Source: an uncultured Mollicutes bacterium (lineage in GTDB: Bacteria; Bacillota_I; Bacilli_A; RFN20; CAG-826). From it: DNA of 14,809 bases. The notes below the pieces were generated by a model, which was given only the letters and a program-made list of their open reading frames with translations, did not search any database and was not told the origin of the DNA. The stretch lies in the NCBI GenBank assembly GCA_937893635.1, contig CALBGF010000108.1, positions 1-14,809 of the forward strand. The letters are read 5' to 3'. Below are positions 1 through 6,582 of the stretch, in pieces; the stretch's first letter is position 1, and every line of letters starts with the position of its first letter. A program made the translations under genes and the position numbers.

Positions 1-181
1 TTATTTTGGAATTGTATAAAGCACTTGTTTTTTGAATAATGTCATCAATAGACTTTGCAAAAAATATTAAATCATTTAAAGCATCTTCAAAGCACACTAA
101 TACTAAAGTGATATCATCACTCTCATTATTTTTTAAATTAGTTTCACATAAATTCCAAAAAATTTGTTTTAAGTTTTTCAT
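1..181 (-). CDS. Small hypothetical protein, 3' end beyond window
   Basis: An open frame starts at an ATG (179-181) and stays open for 60 codons to the left edge, so the true length is unknown. The visible protein begins MKNLKQIFWNLCETNLKNNE. It is rich in Asn, Asp, Leu and Ile, with an acidic stretch followed by a hydrophobic patch around residues 26-42. No signal peptide or clear membrane segment is visible. I do not recognise the family. Support for a real gene comes from its position: a ribosome binding site (AAGGTAGGAA, about 7 bases before the ATG) and a good promoter with an extended -10 lie upstream. The ftsZ terminator separates it from the division cluster, so it is probably its own transcription unit. 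The function is unknown. Confidence 0.6.
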   Translation of the reverse strand, partial: MKNLKQIFWNLCETNLKNNESDDITLVLVCFEDALNDLIFFAKSIDDIIQKTSALYNSKI

Positions 182-244
182 GTTATTTCCTACCTTATAT
201 TGAGTGTTACTATTCTAATTAATTAATTGCTTTTTATATAATTA

Positions 245-272
245 ATTATAGCATTATATAAGGCAAATTCAA
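245..272 (-). promoter_or_regulatory. Promoter of the left-edge small gene
   Basis: On the minus strand, TTGAAT (272-267) is followed after 16 bases by TATAAT (250-245). The -10 is preceded by TGC, which makes it an extended -10. The predicted start site is near 238, giving a leader of roughly 55 bases before the ATG at 181. Two copies of the octamer TGCGCGCA lie just upstream of the -35, in a position where a regulator could bind. Confidence 0.6.
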
Positions 273-276
273 CTTT

Positions 277-296
277 TGCGCGCAAAAATGCGCGCA
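277..296. repeat. Doubled TGCGCGCA palindrome hairpin
   Basis: The self-complementary octamer TGCGCGCA occurs at 277-284 and again at 289-296, separated by AAAA. Each copy is a dyad (the left one extends to TTTTGCGCGCAAAA). Together they can also form an 8-bp stem with an AAAA loop. It is a GC-rich island in very AT-rich DNA. No T tract follows it on the minus strand, so it does not look like a terminator for ftsZ. On the plus strand TTTTATTT follows, but no plus-strand gene precedes it. It may be an operator or a transcript-stabilising hairpin; its role is not known. Confidence 0.45.
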
Positions 297-323
297 TTTT
301 ATTTGCGATTTTCTTATAATCAT

Positions 324-359
324 AAAAAATCGCTAATTACCAAACGATAATTAACGATT
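324..359 (-). terminator. Intrinsic terminator after ftsZ
   Basis: On the minus strand the arm AATCGTTAATTA (359-348) pairs with TAATTAGCGATT (339-328). This gives a 12-bp stem with one G-U pair and an 8-base loop, followed by TTTT (327-324) that continues a T run from the stem. It begins about 25 bases after the ftsZ stop and closes the division cluster. The stem is AT-rich, so it may leak. Confidence 0.6.
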
Positions 360-383
360 AGTAGATCCATTTATTATTAAATA

Positions 384-1481
384 TTAGTCATTACGTTTTA
401 AGAATGAAGATAATACTGATGAATGTCTTTCATCATCATTATTTTCTACTTGAGACGCATTATTTTCTTCTTTTTTCTCCTCTTTTACAAGAGTTGGGCG
501 TGTTCCAAATTGTGGGATAGCGGTAAAATCATATTCTTCCGCAAAATCAGTAGCAATGATACTAACTAAAATTTGATCATCCAATTGATTGTTGATTGAA
601 ACACCAAACTTAATATCTAAATCTTCACCAGTTGCGTCACTAATTGATCGAACTGCTTCTTGTGCTTCAAATAAAGAAACAGAGCCACCGCAAGTAACCG
701 AGACAATAGCTTTTCTTGCACCATTAATTGATGTTTCAAGTAATGGAGATGCCATTGCGCCAGATGCTGCATCAAGAGCTTTGTTTGCTCCTTCTCCTTG
801 TCCGAATCCAATTAAAGAAATTCCTGAATTTTTTAATGTATTACGAACATCCGCAAAATCAAGATTGATAACTGATGGCATTAAAATTAAATCAGTAACG
901 GTCTTTACAGATTGTGCTAAAACTTTATCGGCTTCCGCAAAAGCATTTTGGACACTACATTGTCCGTTCATCATTAATAATTTATCATTAGAAACAACAA
1001 TGATACTATCAACTTGTTCTTTTAAATTGTTAAGTCCTTCGATGGAATTAGCAATACGTCTTTTACCTTCAAATGTGAATGGACGAGTAACAATAGCAAT
1101 TGTTAACGCTCCTTCTTCTTTAGCTACGCTTGCAATTACTGGAGCGGCACCAGTACCAGTTCCACCACCCATACCAGCAGCGATAAAGACCATATCAGCG
1201 CCTCTTACAATGTTACGAATATCTTCTTTTGATGCTTCCGCAGCGGCACGTCCAACATCAGGTTCACCACCAGCACCTAAGCCTTTGGTTAATTCACTAC
1301 CTAATACAATTCTATTTTCTGCTTTTGAAGACATTAAAGCTTGTTTATCAGTATTGGCAACATAAAATTGTACACAAGAAATCTTTTCATCAATCATACG
1401 ATTAACGGCATTACTTCCTGCTCCACCTACACCTATAATTACAATTTTTGCTATTGGTTCAAAATTATCGATACTATCCAT
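384..1481 (-). CDS. ftsZ: Cell division protein FtsZ
   Basis: Tubulin-like GTPase that polymerises into the cytokinetic ring at midcell and recruits the divisome. The protein has 365 residues, near the usual length. The glycine-rich N-terminal nucleotide motif GVGGAGSNAVNRM is at about 17-29, and the tubulin signature GGGTGTG is at 105-111. The T7 loop NLDFADVR (206-213) carries the residues that complete GTP hydrolysis in the neighbouring subunit. After about residue 325 a short acidic linker (EEKKEENN and so on) leads to SSVLSSFLKRND. This is a weak version of the conserved C-terminal peptide that binds FtsA and SepF. The start ATG has a good ribosome binding site (AGGAGG, 7 bases away), 11 bases after the ftsA stop. 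ftsZ is the last gene of the cluster and is followed by a hairpin terminator. Identity is certain. Confidence 0.98.
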   Translation of the reverse strand: MDSIDNFEPIAKIVIIGVGGAGSNAVNRMIDEKISCVQFYVANTDKQALMSSKAENRIVLGSELTKGLGAGGEPDVGRAAAEASKEDIRNIVRGADMVFIAAGMGGGTGTGAAPVIASVAKEEGALTIAIVTRPFTFEGKRRIANSIEGLNNLKEQVDSIIVVSNDKLLMMNGQCSVQNAFAEADKVLAQSVKTVTDLILMPSVINLDFADVRNTLKNSGISLIGFGQGEGANKALDAASGAMASPLLETSINGARKAIVSVTCGGSVSLFEAQEAVRSISDATGEDLDIKFGVSINNQLDDQILVSIIATDFAEEYDFTAIPQFGTRPTLVKEEKKEENNASQVENNDDERHSSVLSSFLKRND

Positions 1482-1492
1482 TTTTGTTCCTC

Positions 1493-2725
1493 CTATAAAC
1501 TATCATCGGTTTCTGAATATTTTTGCGTTTTATGTTTTTCTCTTGTTAATGGTTGTACTTGTGGTATTTCTTCTTTTTCCTCACCGATAAATTCAAATAA
1601 ACCACAAGAAGTTTTAATAGCGCCTAAACAATTAATAAATATTTGATTACGCGCGCCTAATGATTTAACACTTGGGAAACTAACGCCACGAGAATTATAT
1701 TTATCATTTACAAATTCTTTAAATCCAATAAGTTGTGTTCCACCACCAACAAAGACTAATGGCCATTGTTCTAGTTCAACATCTCCGCCCATTAAAGTCT
1801 TAATTGCACGATTAATATCTTTTAAAAGAGTGTTAAGATATTCTTCTGTTACAAGTCTTAAATCATTAACTGTAAATTCAACATTCTTATCTTGCTCACT
1901 ATGACAAATACTTGGCTTAAAATTACATTTAAAATCATCTAAACCATATTTAAGTTTTAGCTCATTAGCTAAAGAATAATTAATGCCCATACGATAAGAT
2001 AATTCTTGGGTTAAGTTTTCTCCACCCATATCAATATACGATGATTGATATGGCTTACCATCAGAAATAATAGTAATTGTTGTTGTTTTACCACCAACAT
2101 TAACTAAGAAATATTTATTTGATACATTTTTATAAGTAGTAAATAATTGTGCCACACCATAAGGAGCCACTAAGATATTACTTATTTTTAGGCCGACTTT
2201 ATCTACTAAACCAATATATGTTTCTTTAATATATGTTGGAATGGTATGAATGAAAGCATTGAGTTTTATTGTACCGGATGTTTCATTAATTGGTGGGTTA
2301 GAGAAAATACGTTCTTGATCTAAAGTATAATTAATCGGAATTGTATCAATAACAGCATTCTCTTCATTATATGTATCTCTTGTTAACATTGTCATGACAT
2401 TACGAATATCAACTTCCGCAATTAACTTATTTGGGGAAACGACATTAGTGGTTGCCATATTTTTAAATACTTCTAGTCCGCGAGCAGGTAATACTAAAGT
2501 AACTTCATTTATATCATTTTTTAAAGTGTTTTCAGCATCAAGAATTACTTCTTTAATTACACTACAAACTTCATCACTATCATTAACAATATTATTTTTG
2601 ATGCAATTTAAAGAAAGTGGTTTAGCTATAGCATGAAGAACAACTATTTCATGTTCGCATTCATATCCCACTACTAACTTAATCGCGGTAGATCCAATTT
2701 CTAATGCATTAATTATTTTGGCCAT
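1493..2725 (-). CDS. ftsA: Cell division protein FtsA, atypical
   Basis: Actin-like protein that normally anchors FtsZ to the membrane and recruits later divisome proteins. I place the start at the ATG at 2725, giving 410 residues (MAKIINALEIG...). AGGAGGTG lies 7 bases upstream and matches it, whereas the longer frame would need a TTG lying inside this Shine-Dalgarno region. The gene overlaps the end of divIB by 17 bases. The actin-fold motifs are recognisable but changed. Phosphate-1 reads ALEIGSTAIK (7-16, Glu for the usual Asp). Phosphate-2 reads VNVGGKTTT (208-216, where DIGGGTT is usual). The adenosine motif VGGGTQL (326-332) is intact, and subdomain 1C occupies about 85-165. The C-terminus (PLTREKHKTQKYSETDDSL) is polar and lacks the usual amphipathic membrane helix. 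Identity is secure from fold motifs and position; membrane binding and ATP use are doubtful. Confidence 0.93.
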   Translation of the reverse strand: MAKIINALEIGSTAIKLVVGYECEHEIVVLHAIAKPLSLNCIKNNIVNDSDEVCSVIKEVILDAENTLKNDINEVTLVLPARGLEVFKNMATTNVVSPNKLIAEVDIRNVMTMLTRDTYNEENAVIDTIPINYTLDQERIFSNPPINETSGTIKLNAFIHTIPTYIKETYIGLVDKVGLKISNILVAPYGVAQLFTTYKNVSNKYFLVNVGGKTTTITIISDGKPYQSSYIDMGGENLTQELSYRMGINYSLANELKLKYGLDDFKCNFKPSICHSEQDKNVEFTVNDLRLVTEEYLNTLLKDINRAIKTLMGGDVELEQWPLVFVGGGTQLIGFKEFVNDKYNSRGVSFPSVKSLGARNQIFINCLGAIKTSCGLFEFIGEEKEEIPQVQPLTREKHKTQKYSETDDSL

Positions 2726-3593
2726 CACTAGCCACCTCCTCAAATGTTACAATACGGTAATCATCCTTTTTCTTGCCATTTTCTACTTTGTAATATACGC
2801 CTTCATAAATATCATTATCTTTATTATAATAATATTCTTCTTTTGGGCTTCTAAAAGCACTAATAAATGCTTCTTTATTTTGCAATGCTTCTTTTAAGAT
2901 TTTATGATTAATACGAACACGAAGTGTATAATCAGTATCTAGCTTAAAATATAAACCTAAATATTTTTCTGGAGTTGGTATTTCTTTTAAGATAATCATT
3001 GTTTCATCTAACTTTACTAAACGACCATATAATTCTTGATCGAAGAACTTTAAATAATTTAGTAATGTTTTAGATTGAGTATCTGATTTATAATCAATAA
3101 AAATAGGTAAGGAATTTATATCGACATTATAGTTATTAATTGTATAAGAACTATATTTTTTTTGATATGCAGAATATATTTCCCCATTGGTAAGTAATAT
3201 CTCACCATCTTCTAATTTAGCAATAGGCGCTACTTCATCGACATAGACATTAAGATAAGTTAAATGCCAATCAATACTAGAACGATTAACATAAGGTGAT
3301 TCATTAAGTTTGCTCATTGTTTTTTTAACACTCACTTTAAGAAGAGAATCATTTTTTCTTAATCCACATAAAGAAATAACATCATCTTTAGTAAGATAAT
3401 AATTCCCGCTTAAATTATTAATTTTTACTTTTCCAATTGGAGAAAATAAATAAGTAGCAATTAAACTAACAATAGCAATTGAAAAAAAAGAACGAAGAAT
3501 AATCTTGCTATGATTTTTTTTTGACTGAAGTTTGATTTCTTCACTGATTTTTGAAATATCAGTCAAAACAACATCATCTTCATATTCACTCAT
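2709..3593 (-). CDS. divIB: Division protein DivIB/FtsQ
   Basis: Single-pass membrane protein of the divisome, forming with FtsL and DivIC a complex that controls septal synthesis by FtsW-FtsI. Of its 294 residues, a charged cytoplasmic tail (1-30) precedes one hydrophobic segment (about 31-51, FFSIAIVSLIATYLF). A POTRA-like domain follows (about 54-123, from GKVKINNLSG to VDEVAPIAKL), then a beta-rich extracellular domain with the phrase LLTNGEIY. This layout, and the place between murB and ftsA, is that of Bacillus DivIB. The ATG has GGTGGTGA upstream, which overlaps the last codons of murB; the intergenic gap is 7 bases. The C-terminal tail (EVASDGQNN) overlaps the start of ftsA, so translation of the two is probably coupled. 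Sequence conservation is low in this family, so the call rests on architecture and context. Confidence 0.9.
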   Translation of the reverse strand: MSEYEDDVVLTDISKISEEIKLQSKKNHSKIILRSFFSIAIVSLIATYLFSPIGKVKINNLSGNYYLTKDDVISLCGLRKNDSLLKVSVKKTMSKLNESPYVNRSSIDWHLTYLNVYVDEVAPIAKLEDGEILLTNGEIYSAYQKKYSSYTINNYNVDINSLPIFIDYKSDTQSKTLLNYLKFFDQELYGRLVKLDETMIILKEIPTPEKYLGLYFKLDTDYTLRVRINHKILKEALQNKEAFISAFRSPKEEYYYNKDNDIYEGVYYKVENGKKKDDYRIVTFEEVASDGQNN

Positions 3594-3600
3594 TCTTTAT

Positions 3601-4464
3601 TCACCACCTAAGTATAATTACCTCGCTATCAGGTATATACTTAAATTTATTATAAACAAGACTTCTTAATATAACAAGTATATTAAGAAAGTTTTTTTGA
3701 CTTGCATTTTGTGTATTGATAATAAAATTAGCGTGTTTATTTGATACACTAATGCCTTCTAAATTAAGTCCTTTAACATATAAACTATCTAAATCCCTTG
3801 CAATACTTCTTTCAAGCATATTTTTGAATGTTGAACCTAAAGTTAAAACGTTTTGTGGTTGTGCATTTACTCGTGATTTTGTGTTTTCTAGCGCTCTATT
3901 TCTAATTAGATTTAAATTACCTTTTACACATTTAAATTTTGCTTCATAAATAATATATTTTGTATCTTTAAAAGAGGATTTACGGTAAGAAAAAGTCATA
4001 TCTTTTCTTGTTAATTCAATAAATTTTCCTTCATAAAAACAAGTCACACTTATTAAGTACTTAGATATTTCATCACCAAATGCCCCAGCATTATTAACAA
4101 TTGCGCCACTGACGTTACCAGGTATTGAAAGTAAACCACTAAAACCATCATATCCCTTATTAATCATAAAACTTGCTAATTTTTTTAATTTAGTGCCCGC
4201 TCCTATCGTTACTTCATCATTTTTTAATTTAATATAATCATTAGAAATGCGAAGTAAAGCATCACGAAAAAAATAATCCGGAAATAATATTTTCGTTGCG
4301 CCACCAATCACATAATAAGTAAAGCGATTTTTTTTAATTATTTTAAACACTTCTTTTAATCCAGTTTTATTATAAATATCATAAAAATAAGAGATAACAC
4401 CACCTATTTTTATACTTGATATATCTTTGGTTAAAAAGTTTTTTGTTAATTGATAATTATCCAT
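3601..4464 (-). CDS. murB: UDP-N-acetylenolpyruvoylglucosamine reductase MurB
   Basis: Cytoplasmic FAD enzyme that uses NADPH to reduce UDP-GlcNAc-enolpyruvate to UDP-MurNAc, the second committed step of peptidoglycan precursor synthesis. It has 287 residues, slightly short for the family. The FAD-binding motifs are visible: SSIKIGGVISYF (16-27), YVIGGATKIL (51-60) and LLSIPGNVSGAIVNNAGAFG (111-130). Expected catalytic residues are Arg161 in SYRKSSF, Ser211 in LGSTFKNM and Glu281 in SEVIIL. HANFIIN (244-250) is also typical. The gene ends in TGA, evidence that TGA is a stop here. It overlaps murG by 8 bases and has no Shine-Dalgarno sequence at its ATG, so it probably depends on ribosomes finishing murG. 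A 9-bp hairpin sits just upstream. Confidence 0.97.
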   Translation of the reverse strand: MDNYQLTKNFLTKDISSIKIGGVISYFYDIYNKTGLKEVFKIIKKNRFTYYVIGGATKILFPDYFFRDALLRISNDYIKLKNDEVTIGAGTKLKKLASFMINKGYDGFSGLLSIPGNVSGAIVNNAGAFGDEISKYLISVTCFYEGKFIELTRKDMTFSYRKSSFKDTKYIIYEAKFKCVKGNLNLIRNRALENTKSRVNAQPQNVLTLGSTFKNMLERSIARDLDSLYVKGLNLEGISVSNKHANFIINTQNASQKNFLNILVILRSLVYNKFKYIPDSEVIILRW

Positions 4465-5494
4465 TTTTAATTGCTAATAAAATGTTTTCACAAACATTTT
4501 CCTTCTTTAATTTATTTAAATTAGTTTTCATTTCAATTTGTAATTCTAAATTATTTTTAACTTCATCAATTAACATAATTATTTCATCACTACTAACATC
4601 TTTTTCTTCAATCATAAATGCGGTTTTTTTATCAAATAAATATTTGGCATTTAAATATTGATGATTATGTTTTACATTTGGTGAAGGTATTAATAGACTT
4701 AGCTTATTTAAACTAATTATTTCACTAATTGAAGTTGCTCCCGCACGCATAATAATAAAGTCCATTTGTTGCATAAGTTCAATCATATTTTTTTCGTATT
4801 TAATAATAGTTACATGTTTATTTTCAAGTTTTTTTAAACTTTCATAATTTTTATTACCACTAATAACAAATAAATGAATGTTATTGTTTGTTTCTTTTTT
4901 TATAACTTCTTCAATCATTTTATTTAACGAAGAACTAGATAAACTACCCGCAAAAAATAAAACATTATATGACTTATTATTTTGATAATGATAAAAGATG
5001 TTACTTATTTCATCCATTCTTGGATTACCAAAATTATACGTTTTCTTAGGAAATAAAATATGTTTAGTTTTATCCATAGAGATAAAAACTTTTTTAGCAA
5101 AAAACTGTCCTAACATATTTGCGTCACCAATCACGCTATTTTGTTCATGAATATATAATGGTTTTCTTAGTTTTAAACTAATTAATAAACCAATAAAGGT
5201 AACAAATCCACCAAAAGTAATGATTGCATCAATGTTTTTTAGATCATTCTTAATACTTTTTAACGCATTTTTTAATTTAAAAAAGTTTGATGGCCTTTTA
5301 AGATATTTTTTTAATTGATTAGGAACATCAATTGATAAAATATTAACATTTTTTAAATTATCAATTACTTTTTCTTCAAAACCATTTTTTACTGTTAAAT
5401 AAGTTATTTGATGATTAGATTGTGCTTTTTTAATTAACGATAAACAAGGATAAACATGTCCTCCACTTCCAGAGGCTAAAAATAAAAGATGCAT
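4457..5494 (-). CDS. murG: UDP-GlcNAc:lipid I transferase MurG
   Basis: Peripheral membrane GT-B glycosyltransferase that adds GlcNAc from UDP-GlcNAc to lipid I, making lipid II on the inner face of the membrane. The 345 residues are slightly fewer than usual. The first glycine loop GSGGHVYP is at 9-16, and the acceptor-side motif IHEQNSVIG at 115-123, followed by NFGNPRMDEI. The donor-side motif RAGATSISE ends at Glu258, and IPSP...HNHQYLNA follows. The second glycine loop, usually GGSQGA, reads AGSLSSSSLN (182-191), an odd change. The ATG lies 8 bases after the ftsW stop, with GTAGGTGG upstream as the ribosome binding site. Its 3' end overlaps murB and contains a hairpin. Identity is clear from the paired motifs and the position next to ftsW and murB. 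Confidence 0.96.
   Translation of the reverse strand: MHLLFLASGSGGHVYPCLSLIKKAQSNHQITYLTVKNGFEEKVIDNLKNVNILSIDVPNQLKKYLKRPSNFFKLKNALKSIKNDLKNIDAIITFGGFVTFIGLLISLKLRKPLYIHEQNSVIGDANMLGQFFAKKVFISMDKTKHILFPKKTYNFGNPRMDEISNIFYHYQNNKSYNVLFFAGSLSSSSLNKMIEEVIKKETNNNIHLFVISGNKNYESLKKLENKHVTIIKYEKNMIELMQQMDFIIMRAGATSISEIISLNKLSLLIPSPNVKHNHQYLNAKYLFDKKTAFMIEEKDVSSDEIIMLIDEVKNNLELQIEMKTNLNKLKKENVCENILLAIKNG
4479..4500 (-). promoter_or_regulatory. Hairpin in 3' end of murG before murB start
   Basis: On the minus strand AAAATGTTT (4500-4492), GTGA, AAACATTTT (4487-4479) forms a perfect 9-bp stem with a GUGA loop, which fits the stable GNRA class. It ends 14 bases before the murB ATG, where a Shine-Dalgarno sequence would be expected but is missing. 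No T tract follows, so it is not a terminator. It might influence reinitiation at murB, or be chance in AT-rich coding DNA. Confidence 0.35.
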
Positions 5495-5502
5495 AAATCC
5501 AC

Positions 5503-6582
5503 CTACTTTCTAGAAACAATTAACCCTAATGAACATAAGCATACTGATAATGATGAACCACCATAACTAATTAATGGTAAAGTAATGCCAGTAACTGGAA
5601 TTAAAGAAACCACTACTCCTAAATTAATGATAACTTGAACCATAATTAAGCCTAATAAGCCCGTAATCATTAAAGCATTAAATTCTTTTTCTTGTTTCAT
5701 CGCTAATTTAAAGCCTAATACAAATAACAAAGCAAAAAGTATTAAAACAATAATACCTCCAATTAAACCAAACTCTTCAACAATAATTGAATAAATAAAA
5801 TCTGTTTGAGGTTCAGGTAAATAGAAATGTTTTTGATAAGAGTTAAGTAAACCATTCCCAAGTAACGCTCCTGGCCCAATTGCGTATAAACTTTGAATAA
5901 TCTGAAATCCGCTTCCTAATGGATCACTCCATGGATCAATAAATGATTTAATGCGGTCAAATCGATATGGCGCAACAACAATTAATCCTACAATTAAAGC
6001 TACTCCTAATCCTCCTAATATAAAGAAATATTTCATTGGTAAACGTGTTGTAAACATCATTATTACTAAACTTGATAAAATGACAACTGCGGTACCAAAA
6101 TCTGGTTGAAGCATAATTAAAACAAAGCCAATAACCATGACAATTAATAATAGCCAAAATCCTTTTAGTTTTTTTGTCGCGTCAAAATTATTACTAATAT
6201 ATTTAGAAGCATATATAACAATCGCAATTTTAAATAATTCTGAAGGTTGAAGAGCAAATGGACCAATTCCAAACCAAGAACGTGAACCATTTCTACTAAT
6301 TCCTAATCCTGGTATTAAAACTAATCCTAACAATATTAACGAAGCAAGGATAATTTTTTCGGCATGTTTATATAAAAAATCACTTGATATTTTAGTCGTA
6401 ACAAAAAATCCAATTGCCCCTAATAAAGCAAATAATGATTGTCTTTTTAAATAATAATATGGATCATTAAATTTTGCTTCTGCCCAAACATTGGAGGCAC
6501 TATAAACCATAAATATACCAAACGCCACTAAAACAAAAGTTAAAATCGTAATGCTTAATGATAATTTTTTATTTTGTGTCAT
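5503..6582 (-). CDS. ftsW: Septal peptidoglycan polymerase FtsW (SEDS family)
   Basis: Polytopic membrane glycosyltransferase that polymerises lipid II into septal glycan, working with the transpeptidase FtsI. Its 359 residues form about ten hydrophobic segments and start with a short charged tail. Family motifs are present: GSRSWFGIGPFALQPSELFK (99-118), LQPDFGTA (158-165), and PEPQTDFIYSIIVEEFG (256-272) with the expected catalytic Asp261. The C-terminal signature is TGITLPLISYGGSS (331-344). It ends soon after (LGLIVSRK), so it lacks the longer tail of many homologues. The ATG lies inside the last codons of murD (14-base overlap) with AAGGAG 7 bases upstream. FtsW is preferred over RodA because of its place between murD and murG. 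In Bacillus this slot holds the sporulation paralogue spoVE; a single gene here suggests the division role. Confidence 0.95.
   Translation of the reverse strand: MTQNKKLSLSITILTFVLVAFGIFMVYSASNVWAEAKFNDPYYYLKRQSLFALLGAIGFFVTTKISSDFLYKHAEKIILASLILLGLVLIPGLGISRNGSRSWFGIGPFALQPSELFKIAIVIYASKYISNNFDATKKLKGFWLLLIVMVIGFVLIMLQPDFGTAVVILSSLVIMMFTTRLPMKYFFILGGLGVALIVGLIVVAPYRFDRIKSFIDPWSDPLGSGFQIIQSLYAIGPGALLGNGLLNSYQKHFYLPEPQTDFIYSIIVEEFGLIGGIIVLILFALLFVLGFKLAMKQEKEFNALMITGLLGLIMVQVIINLGVVVSLIPVTGITLPLISYGGSSLSVCLCSLGLIVSRK

Noticed and set aside
277..296. GC hairpin as the ftsZ terminator
   Set aside because: On the minus strand it is followed by AAAAGTTG, not a T run; the hairpin at 324-359 is the better terminator.
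617..811. Minus-strand frame within ftsZ
   Set aside because: It is a different frame of the conserved FtsZ C-terminal domain with no sign of independent coding.
589..1365. Long plus-strand open frame of 258 codons antisense to ftsZ
   Set aside because: It lies wholly inside the clear ftsZ gene, has a composition typical of a shadow frame (Ser, Ala, Pro and Thr rich), and I see no ribosome binding site or family motif.
1341..1646. Plus-strand frame across the ftsA-ftsZ junction
   Set aside because: It is antisense to two real genes; the translated product has low-complexity Ile/Tyr/Asn content and no motif.
2725..2743. Longer ftsA start with TTG at 2743
   Set aside because: The TTG lies directly before and reads through the AGGAGGTG that serves the ATG at 2725.
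5957..6157. Minus-strand 66-codon frame inside ftsW
   Set aside because: It is out of frame with a conserved membrane protein and has no ribosome binding site.
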